A stretch of DNA of 64,000 bases from Castor canadensis (GCF_047511655.1 NC_133399.1:5831333-5895332); one strand, 5' to 3'. Shown: positions 10,836-24,059, counted from the stretch's first letter. Translations and numbers: made by a program. The notes: generated by a model not told the origin, from the sequence alone.

Positions 10836-11394
10836 TTTGTATTCTTGTTTCCTTCTCCCTTTGAAAGCAAAGCTCAATTGCTTAACCACTGGAATGTCTG
10901 CATATGTCACTTTTCAAAAACCATCCACTGTAATAAATAAACCATAGTAATGTCCTGTGTTAGTCATGATTTCTCCATAATAAATGAGAGACAGTCTGAT
11001 GGTATACCACACTGTGATGGTCCTCCCCAATCAAACTTCATAAGCAAGCCTAGAGTGTCCTCAAAATACCTGCTGTCACCACACAGACAAGAAGCCTCAA
11101 GTATGTGTGTGGAGAAGTCCAGCAAGGACTGTGGGCTGGGATGAATCTCTTCACAAGAAAAAGACAGGAGAGTTCAGAGAGGCGCTGACTCCCTGACTGG
11201 ACACACCATATGGCTTCAGGTGTCCAAAGAGTGTGTGGCATCAACAGTGGGTTCAATTCACATATTTAGAAGGTGACTGTGGCCCTCTTTGCCCAACTGC
11301 AGAGCCTGGACATGCTTTCACCATTTCCCACTGCTAATGCAACCAGGTGTCCTCTAAGGTTCTGTAGTCAGTATAAATAACTCAGCTCCCAAAC
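10836..11394. other. No gene or repeat recognised
   Basis: Only short open frames (up to 68 codons), with no domain or start context that I recognise. Confidence 0.5.
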
Positions 11395-11600
11395 TGATTA
11401 CATGCCTGTAATCTGAGGTTCTTTGGAGGCTGAGATGAGGAGGATAGGTTCCAGGTCAGAAAAGTCCCAAAAAGAAAAACATAAAAAACTGAACAACGTG
11501 ATCTCAACGGTAGCCACAGAAAGAAGGGCCAGAGATGTGACTCAAGCAGTACAGCACAATCTCAGTAAGTGTAAGGCCCTGAGACATATTATTTTGCATA
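11395..11600 (+). mobile_element. tRNA-like SINE
   Basis: The head 'acatgcctgtaatctgaggt' is followed by an A-rich joint and the tail 'gactcaagcagtacagcaca'. Confidence 0.75.
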
Positions 11601-12033
11601 ATTCAGATAGGATAATATATTCTCACTGATGTTATTCCTTTTTTAAACAGTGTATGAAGACTTCTATCATTGAGTAACAAAATAAATAGAATAGGTAAGC
11701 ACTACTTCCTTGAGGAGGTACTTCCTACATAATAAAATTATGCAAACTCTGCTTTGAGCAATTATTCACAAACAGAAAGACCATGATACTCCAACTTTAG
11801 GTGAGGTCATCATGAAAACACACATGTCATTATTGAAGTATGAATTCTCCAGCCTTGAGGTGTGAACCCCTGCATTTACGAAAGTTGATGATGTGTTTGG
11901 AATATTCTTTGTGTGTCCTTCTTAAAGAGGTGGTGAGACAGCTTACATTTGACAAAAACAAAAATAGGGTCACCATTATCATTCAAAATATCACAATATT
12001 ACCTGAAAGAGCTTCAAATGCAGAATTTAAATC
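11601..12033. other. No gene or repeat recognised
   Basis: AT-rich, with only short open frames. Confidence 0.5.
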
Positions 12034-12110
12034 AGTAGTGTGGCTCAAGAGGTAGAGTGCCTGCTATGCAAGCACAAAGCACTGTCTTCAAATCACATCC
12101 CATCCAAAGA
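12034..12110 (+). mobile_element. tRNA-like SINE tail
   Basis: Contains 'gtggctcaagaggtagagtg' followed by an A-rich end. Confidence 0.75.
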
Positions 12111-12564
12111 AAAAAGCAAAAACAAGAATTTAAATCTGGAAGCATGAGACAGCCTCTGGTGATTATTCCATCTGAAAACATTATACACAGTTTAGCATTA
12201 GCTACAGAAATGACTAGATAGGTGCCTGGGAGTAGGATTGGGACCAAAATAAGAGTTTCCAATGGATAAAGAAGGCATACAAATATCCAGGGACAGACCA
12301 TCTGATGTCAGCCATGAACTGTGAAGGCCAGGGAACCAATGTAGTAGGGAGATATCTGATTAATTTTCTTAACCTAAGAATGTGCAAATTAAAACAATAC
12401 AATGCTGCCATCTCTGTCTTCTCAAAGAAATAATAATTTGTAAGGATTTTTAAGTCAATAGGAAGTATCTGGATAGTTTTATTTTCTACTGGATGTTTAC
12501 ATGAAGAATGCATAAGAGAATGCTTTTATGGAAATTAATGGATCTCAGGGCTTTGCAATTTTTG
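12111..12564. other. No gene or repeat recognised
   Basis: Short open frames only, up to 99 codons on the minus strand, with no recognisable protein. Confidence 0.5.
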
Positions 12565-12755
12565 CTTGTTAGGTACTACTTGAGTCACACTTCAAGCCTT
12601 TCTTTCTTTGGTTATTTTTTGATCTGTTTTTTCCCATTTTTTATTTTTGCTTTTCTTTTACCTAGATTGGCCTTGACCTAATCCTCCTCATCTCAGTCTC
12701 CCAAGTACCTCAGATTACAGGAAATGGCCACTCATTGGTGTCTGGCTCAGTATGA
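12565..12755 (-). mobile_element. tRNA-like SINE (minus strand)
   Basis: Read on the minus strand it has the head 'cctgtaatctgaggtacttg' and 'actgagatgaggaggattag', then a T/A-rich joint and a decayed tail. Confidence 0.75.
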
Positions 12756-13239
12756 TGTTTTCATACATCTATATAGTGTACTTTGATCATAAACACTCTT
12801 CTACACACTCTTCTCACCCTTCTGCTTGTCTTCTTCCTTTTGTCATATAGTTCCAATTACTTTTATGTCTTTCAAAATAGTCATCATATATCACTTAAAA
12901 CTCTTCCTACATAAAATTATTTACACATGTCTTTATATATAGATACTTGAAATATTAAAGTATTTTGAAAATATATACATTGAAAGACATTAATGTAAAC
13001 TTTATATTATAGGTACATGTAAAAAACTTTTCAAAGATACATAAAAATACAGAATTTTTTTGTATAAACACAAGTTCTCCATATAAATATAGAAGATAAA
13101 TAAATGTTCTGTTTTGAAAAATTCACAAAATAAATACCTTTGTAGCATACTTCACAAGAAAAAATAGTGAGCAGAAAGTCCTTCACATGGCAAATCCCCT
13201 TGGCCCTCAAACTTGGTACTCATGAAAATACTAATTTTC
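12756..13239. other. AT-rich stretch, nothing recognised
   Basis: Very AT-rich, with 'tatataga' and 'atatataca' runs at 12930-13060. No usable open frame. Confidence 0.5.
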
Positions 13240-13430
13240 CTTGGCATCTGTGGATCATGCCTACAATCCTATTTACTTCAAAAACTGAGATTGGGAAGAT
13301 TGTGTGAAGGGTAGCCTAGGCAAAGAAGAGACTCCCATCTTCAAAATAATCAGACCAAAATGTGCTGCTATAGGGTACTGGGTTTAGAAGCACAAAGCCA
13401 TGAGTTCAAACTAAAATCCCACATTCAAAA
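13240..13430 (+). mobile_element. tRNA-like SINE
   Basis: The head 'ggatcatgcctacaatccta' is followed by 'gtagcctaggcaaagaagag' and a decayed tail ending 'gagttcaaactaaaatccc'. Confidence 0.7.
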
Positions 13431-15119
13431 CAAGCCAAAAACTAAAATATGAAATTTACCTTATACCTTTTTCACACTGATGTATTTTTCTATTAGCAAG
13501 AGAAACTGGTCTAACACAACCAGATTCTATATTCAGTACTTTGCAGAACCTATAAAGAAAAATTGTTTGTGCTGGTAAAAATAAAATGCCTTGGTATTTA
13601 TACAATCTTCCTGAACTTGAAGGATGACATTGACTAGGAAGGGCCTTTCTAATGAACTGAGCAATGGGTATATAGCTAGGGAAAGGGCTAGAGATGGACA
13701 TACAGGAAAAGGAAGATAATGATAACTCCACATAAGCAATGGATTTTGGAAGTTATTTCCAGGACCAAGAAAATGGAAGGAATGGTGTCTACATGTGATG
13801 GGCCTGGAGGCTCTCCTTATTCAGAAAATAGAAAAGCACAGGGAGAAGGTGCTACTGCTGATGATTTTGAGATCTTCAGGGAAAGAGGGAAGATGATGCC
13901 CCAGAGACTGGTAAGGAGTCATGGAACAAAAAAGTTGTTGAGAATTACTTCCAAATTGATCTTCTCATGTTTGAAAGGGCAGATTCCAGGTTCTCATGGA
14001 GTAGGAAACCGTATATTGGTCAGGTTTCACCCTGTTAAAAATTCTTGTGGTGGTGAATATATAAGGGTTAATGTTGTCTTTTGGTTGCTAGTTATAGAGA
14101 TCCCATCCACAATGAAATGGCTCTGTGGGATTTGGACATGGTGCCCAGCAACACATATGATGAGGAGCATGTGATGGAGCAAAACAAAAAATATCATGAT
14201 AGGGAGCAGAAGAGTAGAAGTAGAGTAGGGTCCACTGATGGTTTGTCTCAAAAGATCTGAAGACTCATACTTGGCCCCAACTCTTAAAGGTTTGAATATC
14301 TTCCAATAGTCCCAAGCAAGGTACAAATCCCTCACTCATTTGCCATTGAGTGACATTGGTTCAAACAACACCAGGTAGGAGGGAATGGGGAATGTTTTGT
14401 CAAGAAGTTGTAAGTTACAGCAATAACATACTTTCTGTACATGCAGATGTGTGTGACAATCTATCCATTCCAAGATTGGACCTTTACCCAGACATGCACA
14501 GAAGTGTTGGGGGCAGACTGTCATTTCACAAAGTCTGTGAAAGTAAGCTTAGAGAAAGACTTATGAAAGCAGGTGCATGAATGAGTCAGTTTCTTTTTAT
14601 CAGAACATTAAAGTATTTCCCTGTGATTTTTCCCTCTGTTGAAGGTCAACATTGAAGGAGGGGGCATTATTACCATGCAAGGAAGAGGGGACAGCAGTCA
14701 TGCTGAGGCCCCAGATTTGAATCATTCTTGTGCTCTCTGCAGCACTTGGGACTGTTGGTCTTTGAGGCATCAAGTCAGTGTTCAGTCTGGTATTCATGCT
14801 TGGTAATATGCTACATTTTCTGGGTCTTCATTGTAACTTGGATCAAACAGTCTCCTTGTCTGAACTATTGCAAAGGGTTTTCATTCTTTTTAATGGGTAA
14901 TTTTTAATCTTCTCCCTTGCATCCTTTGTACAGTTCTGGTTAGAAATCCACATTTTCTTCTTGTACGTATTAACTGAGGTTTCTTGTTTATATGTTTTTT
15001 CTGTCTTGGGTAAAACAGTTTAGATTGAGATTTCACATATAAGAAATAATGTTCATGAAGAGAAGTGAATTATCCCATTTCCTGAAATGTGACATCAGGC
15101 CTTTCTTCCTGGTAAGCGA
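13431..15119. other. Mostly unrecognised; part shared with 36150-36450
   Basis: The part at about 14180-14420 resembles 36240-36450 ('agatctgaagactcatact' and 'agtcccaagcaaggtacaa' against 'agatctgcagactcatact' and 'agtctcaagcaagagacaa'). It is an old repeat of unknown type. The 151-codon open frame at 13719-14174 has no recognisable domain and starts in no clear context. I do not call it a gene. Confidence 0.45.
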
Positions 15120-17470
15120 GTCCTTACCTGGCCTGGCCTGGAACACAACTTTTCTGAGATCACAGACTGTCCCCATGGGAAAATGAGTGTGAGATTCTCT
15201 CAGCATATTCCTGGCTCCATTTCCCAGTTGACAAAGTAGGATTGATTTTGAAAAGCAGGTTCTGCTTAACTACATGAGTCCCCAAGCTCAGCTGGCTAGG
15301 CAATGAGAAGGAAACCTGAACTGCTCAGGGCAGTAGCAGGATTCCATGATTTGTTTTTTGCAAACCCTCTGGTAGGGGATCACTTCTTCTGTTTCTCAGA
15401 TCTCAAGAGGTCATTTCTGTGTCACTAGCAAGTCAGAAGTGTTGGGAACTAGTGAATCACAGGCTCATCTAGGGAGGACCTCTTGCTAAATACAGGAAAT
15501 GTCTTCCAGCCTCTGCCATTTTCAGAATAACATTGTCCTGATGAGAGCAACTCTACATAATTCAGTCTCTCTCCTACTGTGACCGGTGCCTGGTGTCAGG
15601 TAATGAGCAGAACTTAACTCACCAAAGAAGCCTGACATGCTGTTTTTAACTGGCATCCCAGACCCAAGGAGGGTGAGGATGTTGGACATACTTGAAGCAG
15701 TGGTGAGGGACCTTGCCCTCCCCAGCACAGTGCTGGAGTCTGGGGCTTTAGTTGTCTGCAGTGCCCTGTGGTCCCCCATCTTCTCTGTAGGGTGTGGATC
15801 TGTGAAGATGAACCAGACCCTGTCTTCATCACCTCTACCTCTGAGTAACTTGATCCATCCTGGAGCCCTTAGTCCTCTCCCAAGATGAGGTGATGATGGG
15901 AGGTAGTAGGTTCCCAGCAGGAGAAGCTGTGGTCTTTGAGTCCCTGCTCTTTCCAAAATTCTCATAGTAAAACTGTTGGTCCTGAATTATATAAAAATGT
16001 GGAAGTAGAGTTTTGAATGAACAACCAGATCCCAAACATGTGCTACTTAGGGTTCCAGTAAATCCCTAAATTTACAGAGAAGTCACATTGAACAACTCAC
16101 TGCAATGGTGGTGCACTTCCACTTGGATTTCAAATTGGAGGGGAAAGATTGGGGACTTGTCAAAGGCTTATGAACACAATTGATGTTCTCTTTAGACTGT
16201 GTAGATATCATTTTCCAAAAATGAAATGCACGATAAAACAAAATATGAACTTTGTGTCTCAGTGGCAGCACAACCCCAACAACAGAGAGTGCAGGTGTCT
16301 CAAGGCAAGGTAAAGAAGGGCTGTTCTTTCAAGGGAGGAGAAATGAGTAGTAAAAAGAAGGTGAGAGATGATGGGTAAAAGAGGAGCCCAATTTAGCTCT
16401 GGGACCAGAGATCCTTAGAGTTGAGACTGTGTTTCACGTGAAAATAAGAAGGGGTTGATATAGTGGCTCAGGCCAAGGATGGGCCGGACAATTCAGGCAT
16501 GGAAAGAGGACAGAATTTTATTAGGAAAGTTTGTATAGTTGGTGTTCTTTTTCAGCTGATCAAGTAAGATGATCAACTTGAGGTAAAATATGGAATAATC
16601 AGAAGTGTGTGCTTACCTTCTTGGGCATCTATGTGTAACAGGAATATGAAGGATGGTGGGGTGGTGGGGTGGTCTTAACATCTAGTGTTACCAAGAATGC
16701 TTTCTTTGTGTAAGTCTTCAGTTGTTTGCATTTTCATTAATAGAATTTGTCTAGTCACATGCAATTTGTGACAATTGAGGAAGCCTGTGACATACCATGG
16801 GAAAATCCGACACTTTTAGGATCTCCTGCATAAAGGAAGGATTTATTCACTTGAGAGGTTATTTTGGTGCGTGATATATTTAAAAACTGTATTTGCTTTT
16901 CATCACAGGTTCTGGCACAAAATTACTAAAACTCTTAGAATATCTTGACCAATAGGAACAACTTTGGTTGTTATCCTTTGCCCCTTTAAGTGGTATCTGA
17001 ATATGTTAGTGAGGTGATAAATGATAGCATTGCAGATCCACAGGGTGACATGAAACCATGATCCTCCTGACTTCAGCATCCCAAGTAGCTAGGATGACAC
17101 ATGTGAGCCACTGGGGTCCAACAAGTTCTTGCCTCTGTATTGTGTATTAAAATCATCTTTTACCTTGGAAATTTAAATAGCCATTGTTGGAAAGCCATTG
17201 ATTATTTGGAGTGAAGTAGGAAGTAACACTCAAAGAAACCAATAAAGTAATATAGTTAATCCTATTCATATAATGATAATTAACTTGAATTTCATTAGTT
17301 CATTTCTTTTTTGTTGTGTCATTTGAATAGCTTAGATTTTTCCAGAGATGGGTATGGAACCTGTGGCCTTGCTATGCTCAGCAATTGATCTGCAACCAAG
17401 CTATTCATTTCTTTTAGCAATGATTCACTTATTTTCATATTTCAATGTTTTTGGTGAAGTGCAAATGGAC
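15120..17470. repeat. Duplication block A
   Basis: Direct-orientation relative of blocks B and C. Shared anchors include 'ttgtctagtcaca' near 16750, 'gaaaggatttattcacttga' (counterparts at 33838 and 50821), and a shared minus-strand SINE at about 17040-17125. Compared with B, about 950 bases (31710-32655) are missing or replaced near 15500-15640. X-family LTR material lies at 15120-15480. The 147-codon minus-strand frame (15965-15522) is not kept in B or C. Confidence 0.75.
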
Positions 17471-19080
17471 TCAGAGACCATGAAGGCCACTTATGAAGGT
17501 AGCAATTATCTTAAGGCAGTAAGGAAAATACACTGCCCAGGAAGGTATACTGAGGTTAATGGGGAAGGTATTGTGAGATATTACTCCCATGGCAGAGGTG
17601 TGATCAGGATGACTTTCCAAGCTGCCCATAGCTTTTGATAGGCTGTTCTCCACATTGTCTATGAAGGGAAGGGGCATTGATGGTAATACATGTTCATCAT
17701 TATGACCAAAATTGAGTCACATACTTCTTCAGATTTCTGCATTAAGGATATAGTGGGATATATTCCCATACACAGAAGAAAAAAGTTAAGAAACTTAAAA
17801 TTAACACTTCCAGACTCTGAGAATTAAGATGAATGAACAATACATTGTGCCTGAACAGAAGATAAAACAGGCACTCCTGGGAAACATTAACTTTGTTCAC
17901 CAGAAATCCATGAGAACAAAGGTCAGAATATTAAAGTGTCAGTGAAGAAAGGCTGAAGGCAGAGAGTAGTCAAGTTTGAAAGCCAAAATTTCTATGGATC
18001 TGCCTTTAGCAGAATCTACAAATTTGTTAATTTCACCTACAAAAACCCTACCATGATGTCCCAATGATGTTCAGAGATGAAACCTTCTGACTTTTGATAC
18101 TGGATGTTTGGTGGAGGGATTTTTATCCATTTTGAAATTGTATATTTTTGCACAAGTTCTGTCTTGGAGAAAAACCTATTTCCACAAGTCATCACTGTGG
18201 AAATTTCTACAACAAAAGTTTCAAGAGGAAGGGCCAAATGTACTCTAATATCACTACCTCAACAATAGATAAAGAGAACTACTTGGGATATCTCTCACCT
18301 AGTGACAACAGTTACCCTGGGATACACATGGAAGGGTCTGAAGATTCACAGATCCAAGTCTAGCCAGAAAAGGGCATCACAGCACAAACACCTTTTAGAA
18401 ACAGTAGACAATAGAGAAGGGAATCACCTTGAACAACACCAAAGTTCGGGCATGACAATGCACATCTTTAAGACACAGATACAGAAAGGTAGAAGGGAGT
18501 TGCCTCTAAAGGATGTTCTTAGTGCCAAATCTTTTTGACCAAACCCACCTAAGAGATTTGTTTTCAAAATCCACCTGTCAAGAAGACCCAGGCAAACATC
18601 CCCCTGTCAGAAAGACTTGTGGAGTTTCAACACCTCAAACTGCCCAAAAAGTAGCATTAATACCCTTAACCAGCCCACCTGCTATGGCTTGGATCACTCT
18701 CCTCCAGTCTCTCACTTGTAGAGTTTTGACCCTTTCTTTCCTTAATAAAGGTCTGTGGGTTTGCATCTGTAACTGTTGAATCAGTAATTCTTTCATTTTG
18801 AACAAGAACTCAGTCCATAGTCCACATAGTCCACATGTGTCACTAGGAATGCCATGACCATTATCCCCCCAAAGTGATTAGAAATCACAAGAACTATGAA
18901 GAGACTGAGAAATGTGGCTCTTCAATGCAAAATATCAATTGTGAAAAATCTCAGGCAGTGGAGCCATTTTACAAAGATCATCTGGAAAACATCTAAAGTA
19001 GAACCTAATGGTTGTAGGGATCTATGATGTAGAAATGGAAATTGTGAAAACAATGAAGAAGATAATATCTATAAAGACTT
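17471..19080 (+). repeat. Y block, copy 2, with LTR-like poly(A) end
   Basis: Matches Y3 (minus, 42130-39750) collinearly. Near 18735-18760, 'ccttaataaaggtctgtggg' is a typical LTR poly(A) segment. The following 'gaacaagaactcagtcc' is shared with Y3, as is 'atgtggctcttcaatg'. There is no L1 interruption here, unlike Y3. The open frames at 18148-18779 are short and differ from Y3. Confidence 0.65.
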
Positions 19081-19117
19081 AGCAATCATCAAAATGATTA
19101 TATAGACATTCTTAAGA

Positions 19118-19310
19118 TGTTCCTGACACTGGTGGCTCATGCCTATAATCCTAAGTACTCAGGAGGGAGAAATCAGGAGGATCCCGGTTTGAGCCATCCC
19201 AGGCAAACAGTTCATGAGATCCTATCCATAAAATATGTAACTTTAAAAGGGCTGGTGCATTGACTGGAGGTGTAGACCCTGAGTTCAAGCTCCAGATAAC
19301 ATACACACTC
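19118..19310 (+). mobile_element. Full-length two-part tRNA-like SINE
   Basis: One of the cleanest copies: head 'ggtggctcatgcctataatc', then 'gagggagaaatcaggaggat', an A-rich joint, and the tail 'gggctggtgcattgactgga' ending 'gagttcaagctccagata'. Confidence 0.9.
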
Positions 19311-19573
19311 AGATAAAAAGATAAAATGAAGATGTATGTAAAAGAAGTTCAATCAAACCATTACTATAGGTATTCATTTGTGAAGTGGAGAAGCAAGACC
19401 AAAAATCTGCAGGAAAAGAAAGTATTTATAATTATGCAGACTGAAGAGAAAGAAAAGAATATGAAATTCAAGAATATGTCACCAGCGTATGAATTGTGTA
19501 AATTGTTAAACAGTGTTCTCTAGTGAGGAGAAAAAGATAGAAGCTATGAACGTAGATTACATGAAGTAAACAA
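19311..19573. other. No gene recognised
   Basis: A/G-rich sequence. A 65-codon frame (19326-19523) is Lys-rich and looks like a chance reading of A-rich DNA. Confidence 0.5.
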
Positions 19574-20230
19574 TGGTAGAAAATTGGAAAATGGATATGG
19601 TAGAAATGAAAGAATGGTGTGGAGTGGATAGGCAGGGAGATGGCTCTAATGCTAGCACAAGGTTTATTGTGGACAAAAGCCTGGAGCCTCTGGGAAACAC
19701 ATTGAGAAAGGGTTTGAAGAAGGCAAGATCACAATGGGAAAAAATAAGTAGTCCCAGCTGAGGGAGTACATGGCATTCACTTAGCCTAGGAAGACCACTG
19801 TTTCCAGCTGTCCATTGTTTGTGGTTGAAGATTGGCAGCATGTTCCTGAAGTCTCTTAATGGCATCATGAATGATCATGGTCTGTTTGAAGTAAAGCAGC
19901 CTTTTCATAAAAATGGCATTCTTTGTACAGGTTTTGGGTGGCAACCTGTGTGAAGGAATGTAGGCTTTGGTAGATAAAGTGAGACATACAGTTAAATGCA
20001 CATGCGTCAATGGCAATCAGAATGAGAAAGAAATACCAAGGAAATTTGGTACAGACATTGACAATATGTTTAAGTACATAAAAGAACTGGGGGAAGGGGA
20101 CAAAAGCATGCATAGCAAACAGTCCCAACACAGGTGTGGCATGGTTGGTAACCATCTCAGCCCCTGTTCTGGGAAAGTTTCCCAGAACAGACTAGAGTTC
20201 TAGTCTGCAGGGTAGTCCACCTAAAGAGTT
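19574..20230 (-). mobile_element. LTR, family U (minus strand)
   Basis: Collinear with the plus-strand unit 38560-39168. On the minus strand it has AATAAACCTTGTGCTAGC near 19673-19656 and ends 'ccaattttctacca'. Its last part also resembles family Z, so U and Z may share their R-U5 region. The minus-strand frame at 20155-19865 is partly kept in the plus copy, but I recognise no domain. Confidence 0.6.
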
Positions 20231-20289
20231 CAAATATAAGTCATAAGTACTTGTTATTTAAGTCTAAAACTAGACACAAGGTACAAATT

Positions 20290-20470
20290 CACTGGTGTCA
20301 CTAGGGTAGTCCACCACTTTCACATTTATTAATAACTTGTGTGGATACTGATCCCTTCCTTCAATCTTACTGAAATTCTCTGTATTTTATGTATTATTGA
20401 CACTATATGGTTTCATTTTCTTTCTTTTTTATTCTGTCTCTATTAGTAATTTTTCTTCATAGTTACGATC
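20290..20470. repeat. Short direct repeat of 45295-45465
   Basis: The two copies share 'cacatttattaata/gacttgtgt' and 'actgatcccttccttcaatc', with small differences. The source element is not recognised. Confidence 0.65.
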
Positions 20471-20529
20471 AGGTGGTATATGTTTGAACCTTTTTGTGCA
20501 ATACTGTCCTCAGTCTGCTGACCCAATTT

Positions 20530-21130
20530 CCAAGTGGAAAAAACTGTTTCCACCATGAGGAAGTTCTATTTAAGTACAAGGAATCCCCAAGTTGGACTGG
20601 GTGGGGACGGGAAAGAGGCCTAGCCTGATAAAGGCTATAGCTGGAAACAGGTATTTGGACCTGGTGCGCTGCCAGGAAAAGATTCCTTTTAACATTAGTG
20701 GTCTTGGATCAGAAGCAAAGGAGAAGTGCTGCAATGAGCAAACTGTAGGCAATGACCAATCAGAGGCCATCAGGAAGAGACCCCACTGCTTAGCACAGAA
20801 AATGCATTTCCTGGTGCCACATTTTCTGGATCACTCTGTGCTTCTGAGATCCACTTCTGTGACTCAATTTCTCACTGTGCATTGCTCCTGCTGCTGGTGA
20901 TGTGCAAGACCTTGGCACCACAGGAGCAGGAAAGGGTGAGTTTCTGACCTGCTTCAACAGACTGGGCAGGAATAGATGTTTGACACTGGCCTTAGTGGCT
21001 GTGTTGGACCTGGGCCTCTCCACCACAGCACTGAACCTTGCAGACCAAGTCACTACTGGTGTCATTTGTCACATGGTCTTCTCTTTTCTATGGTTGGGGC
21101 TGGGTGGATGGGTTTAAGCCAATCATTCTG
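20530..21130 (-). repeat. X-family segment, minus arm of an inverted pair
   Basis: Reverse-complement partner of 9880-10480. On the minus strand 'ttgtacttaaatagaac' lies where other X copies have the TATTTAAG motif. The pair is separated by about 10 kb. Confidence 0.65.
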
Positions 21131-21394
21131 TCAGCTACCCACTTTTGACCTGTCCCATACCCAGAACACTCTCAGTGAGCTGTGAATTACAGCTCATACC
21201 TCTACAGACTGTGGAGATGGCAGAAGGTCATGGGTTCCTGTGCAGCATGATCTGAGGTCCTTGGTTCCCTGCTCCTAACACTCTCTAGATACATTTGATT
21301 GACCAGAGTGATATAAATGTTTGAAAACCTGAGTAATATAAATATCTGAAGTCTCAAATCCAGGGTCAGTCCCCCATCCAATCACTTTTTATGG

Positions 21395-22340
21395 CTGTAA
21401 TATATCACTAAATTTACAGTTATCCCTTCCTTGCCCAACTCATTGAAAAAGTATTGCATATGCATTTGGTGTTCAAGGTGAGGCATATTTGGGGAGGTGT
21501 TTAGGGTTTGAGACTATTGCTCTCTCTGACATAATTGATGTTGACCTTGGCCTATGTGTGGACAGTATTTTCACAAATTAAATGCAGACTAAGGTAGTAC
21601 ATGAACACAGTGAAAAGAGATCACTTTGTTGGGACAACAGCAACTGCAAGACCTTCAGGTTCTTAAGGATGAAATGGAGCAGGTCTATGTTTTATAGGGA
21701 GGAGCAAGCAGGAGGAGAAAGAAGGTTAGCAATGAAGGATGATGGAAAGCCATCTGCTCCTATAGCAGAACATCGTTCCTTGAAGCTAGCCAGTAATTAG
21801 AGTGTCAGTAAAGGAGGTGTCATTTGCTCATTCTTATTGGACATGGTCAGAGATCACAGATGTGGCAGAAGCAGAGAAGACACAGGGCAGTTTTCTTAAT
21901 GAGTGTTCAGTTTCTTGTGGTCAATTAAGCTATTGATTTTGATGCATAAAGTATGGAAATTGAAAGTTTGTACTTGCCTTGTTCATTCAAAAGGGAAGGA
22001 CATCTAAGTGTAATGAGAATAGTCAAAATGGTGGGGTAGTGGTCTTAAATCACAAGTATTCATGAGCATTACTTAGGTTATCCTGGGTAAATTTTCAACT
22101 GCTTGCATTTACATTCATGTCATTAATCTAGTCACAATGTAGTTTGTGACAATTGAGAACGCCTGTCTTGGACAGTGGAAAAAAAGATACCTTTCTGATA
22201 TGTCTGCTTGATAAAATGGCTTATTAATTTCAGAGTTTATTTGCATTTCTCTAGATCCCAGGCTCTGATATGGGGTAAGTAAATCTCAGAATGTCCTGAG
22301 TAATAGGAGCATATTTGGTTGTTTGTTCTTGGTCTTTTTT
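21395..22340. repeat. Diverged relative of blocks A, B and C
   Basis: Weaker but collinear similarity to 33070-33990: 'cataattgatgttgac' then 'ggacatctaagtgtaatg' then 'agtcacaatgtagtttgtga'. It appears older than blocks B and C. Confidence 0.6.
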
Positions 22341-22414
22341 TAGGTAATGTCTTTATGGTACTAGTAAGATGGTGCACGGTGCCATCACCAGATATCTTCA
22401 AGATAGGAAATGGT

Positions 22415-22640
22415 GCTCTGCACTAGTGACTCACTCCTGCATTCCTATCTAGAAAGTAGAGATCAGGAGGTTCATGCTTTGAAGCCAGCCCTGGGAAAAT
22501 TAGCCAGCCTGAGAAAACAGTTTGTAAGAAACTATCTCAAAAATCCTGAACATAAGAAAGGGCTTTTGGAGTGACTCACATGATACAGCACCTACCTAGC
22601 AAGTGTGAGACTCTGTATTCAAACACCAGTACCACCAAAA
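22415..22640 (+). mobile_element. Two-part tRNA-like SINE
   Basis: The head 'gtagagatcaggaggttcat' is followed by 'tgaagccagccctgg' and the tail 'gcacctacctagcaagtgtg', ending in 'caaacaccagtaccaccaaa'. Confidence 0.85.
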
Positions 22641-24059
22641 ATTGGTAAACAGTGATCATACAGAACAAAGACATGTGGGACTGGAACCTTCAGTACTCCC
22701 AGTGTCTTGGGACTCAGTGCTAAACTTATCGAATGTCTACAGTTCTGCATTCCAGACTGCCCTCAGAATTAAAACATGGGATGCCAATTGGTGTTGGGGA
22801 ATTCATTGGGGTTTAGCAATGCCAGGAAAGGACAGCACAGTTCTGAATATTAAATTGGCTGTGGATGAGAGTTTGTCACCTTTCCAAATGAGCCTTGTCA
22901 TTGTCTGCCATTTCATTTTGTAAGTGGGGACAATTGTGTGTGTGTAGGTTCCCAAGTGAAATTTCCTCCTTTTGTAGGTTCCTCTCACTCCCTTATTTGA
23001 AGTTAGCCCTCATGGGCTGCATTGGCAAAGAGACAGTGGTCTCTAAGTTTAAAAATGTGTACAACCTTCTCTTCATGTAGTGTAGGCTCAACAGGCTGCA
23101 TCATTGAGCAGTTTCCCTTTTGTTTCTGTTTTAGAATCTTTTTTCTTTGAAATTGCAGCTCACTTAAGCAGTTAAGAATTTTTTGTGCTCTTTGCCTGTA
23201 AGATTTTAATGATGAAATGATGCCTTAGCATGCAAGTTTCAAAAATTTTATTCAGAATTGGGAAAAATTCTTTTGTGGAAACTTGGATGAAATAAAATTT
23301 CATTAGTTAAATTTGATGGAATATGAATTTATCACTTTGTTTTTCCTGGATATGTGCTTACTTATTGTGTTGTTTGTGAAATGTTGGAATGACAAAAATC
23401 ATTTAACTTTGTCTGGTATTAAACAGGATTTATGTTTTGATTATATTTTTTTTGTGCTCAATAGCCCTGACATTGAACACCTTAAGGTGTGGTCTTCTTG
23501 TTGTTCTTGTTTCGTTGTCTTTCCAATTTCAAAATGCAATTGGATCATTGTCGATGTTAAAGACAATAGAATCCATGTTTCTTTGTTTTTCTTTATATTT
23601 TGTCCTTGGACCAAGAGGGAGCTTTATTAACAGACTGCTCAGAAGCATAGATGATTGCATCCCTTGCTCACTGACTAACCTGGAGCACTGTGTCAAGCAA
23701 GCAAAACTCTGAGGTTCTTCTAGGCAATCCTCTACTTCTCCCCATATGTGCACTCCACTGCATCCACCCAACTGTCCACCAGTAGCTGTGACAAGGTCTC
23801 AAGAACAGCATCCTTCTCTGTTTTGCTCTGTCCTGACAGACTCTGTCACACATTTCTGACCATGAACATGGGCATTTGGAGTTGAAGCCAGGCTCCCAAG
23901 TTATTTAGTGCTATTTTAGTTATTTTTCATGTAGGGTCTCCCATTTTGACTATGGCTGCCTCATACCTATAATCCTTCCACAGAAAACTCCCATGGAGGT
24001 GAAATTATTTGCAAATATCACCATAGAGAGTTATTGTCTGAGATGATATCACATTAAAT
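22641..24059. other. No gene recognised; short shared motif near 23530
   Basis: Open frames reach 105 codons (23313-23630) but look like T-rich chance frames. The phrase 'aattggatcattgtc' near 23538 recurs at 51420 and weakly at 56900, marking a piece of a repeat shared with the terminal duplication. Confidence 0.45.

Noticed and set aside
13719..14174. 151-codon open frame
   Set aside because: No recognisable domain, no splice context, no paralogue with a kept frame; consistent with chance.
15522..15965. 147-codon minus-strand open frame in block A
   Set aside because: The corresponding positions in blocks B and C are broken in that frame.
18160..18240. 'GEKP'-like text followed by a Cys and two His in a plus frame
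   Set aside because: It lies in the Y repeat, is not repeated at 84-bp spacing, and lacks a C-x2-C pair; a chance resemblance to a finger.
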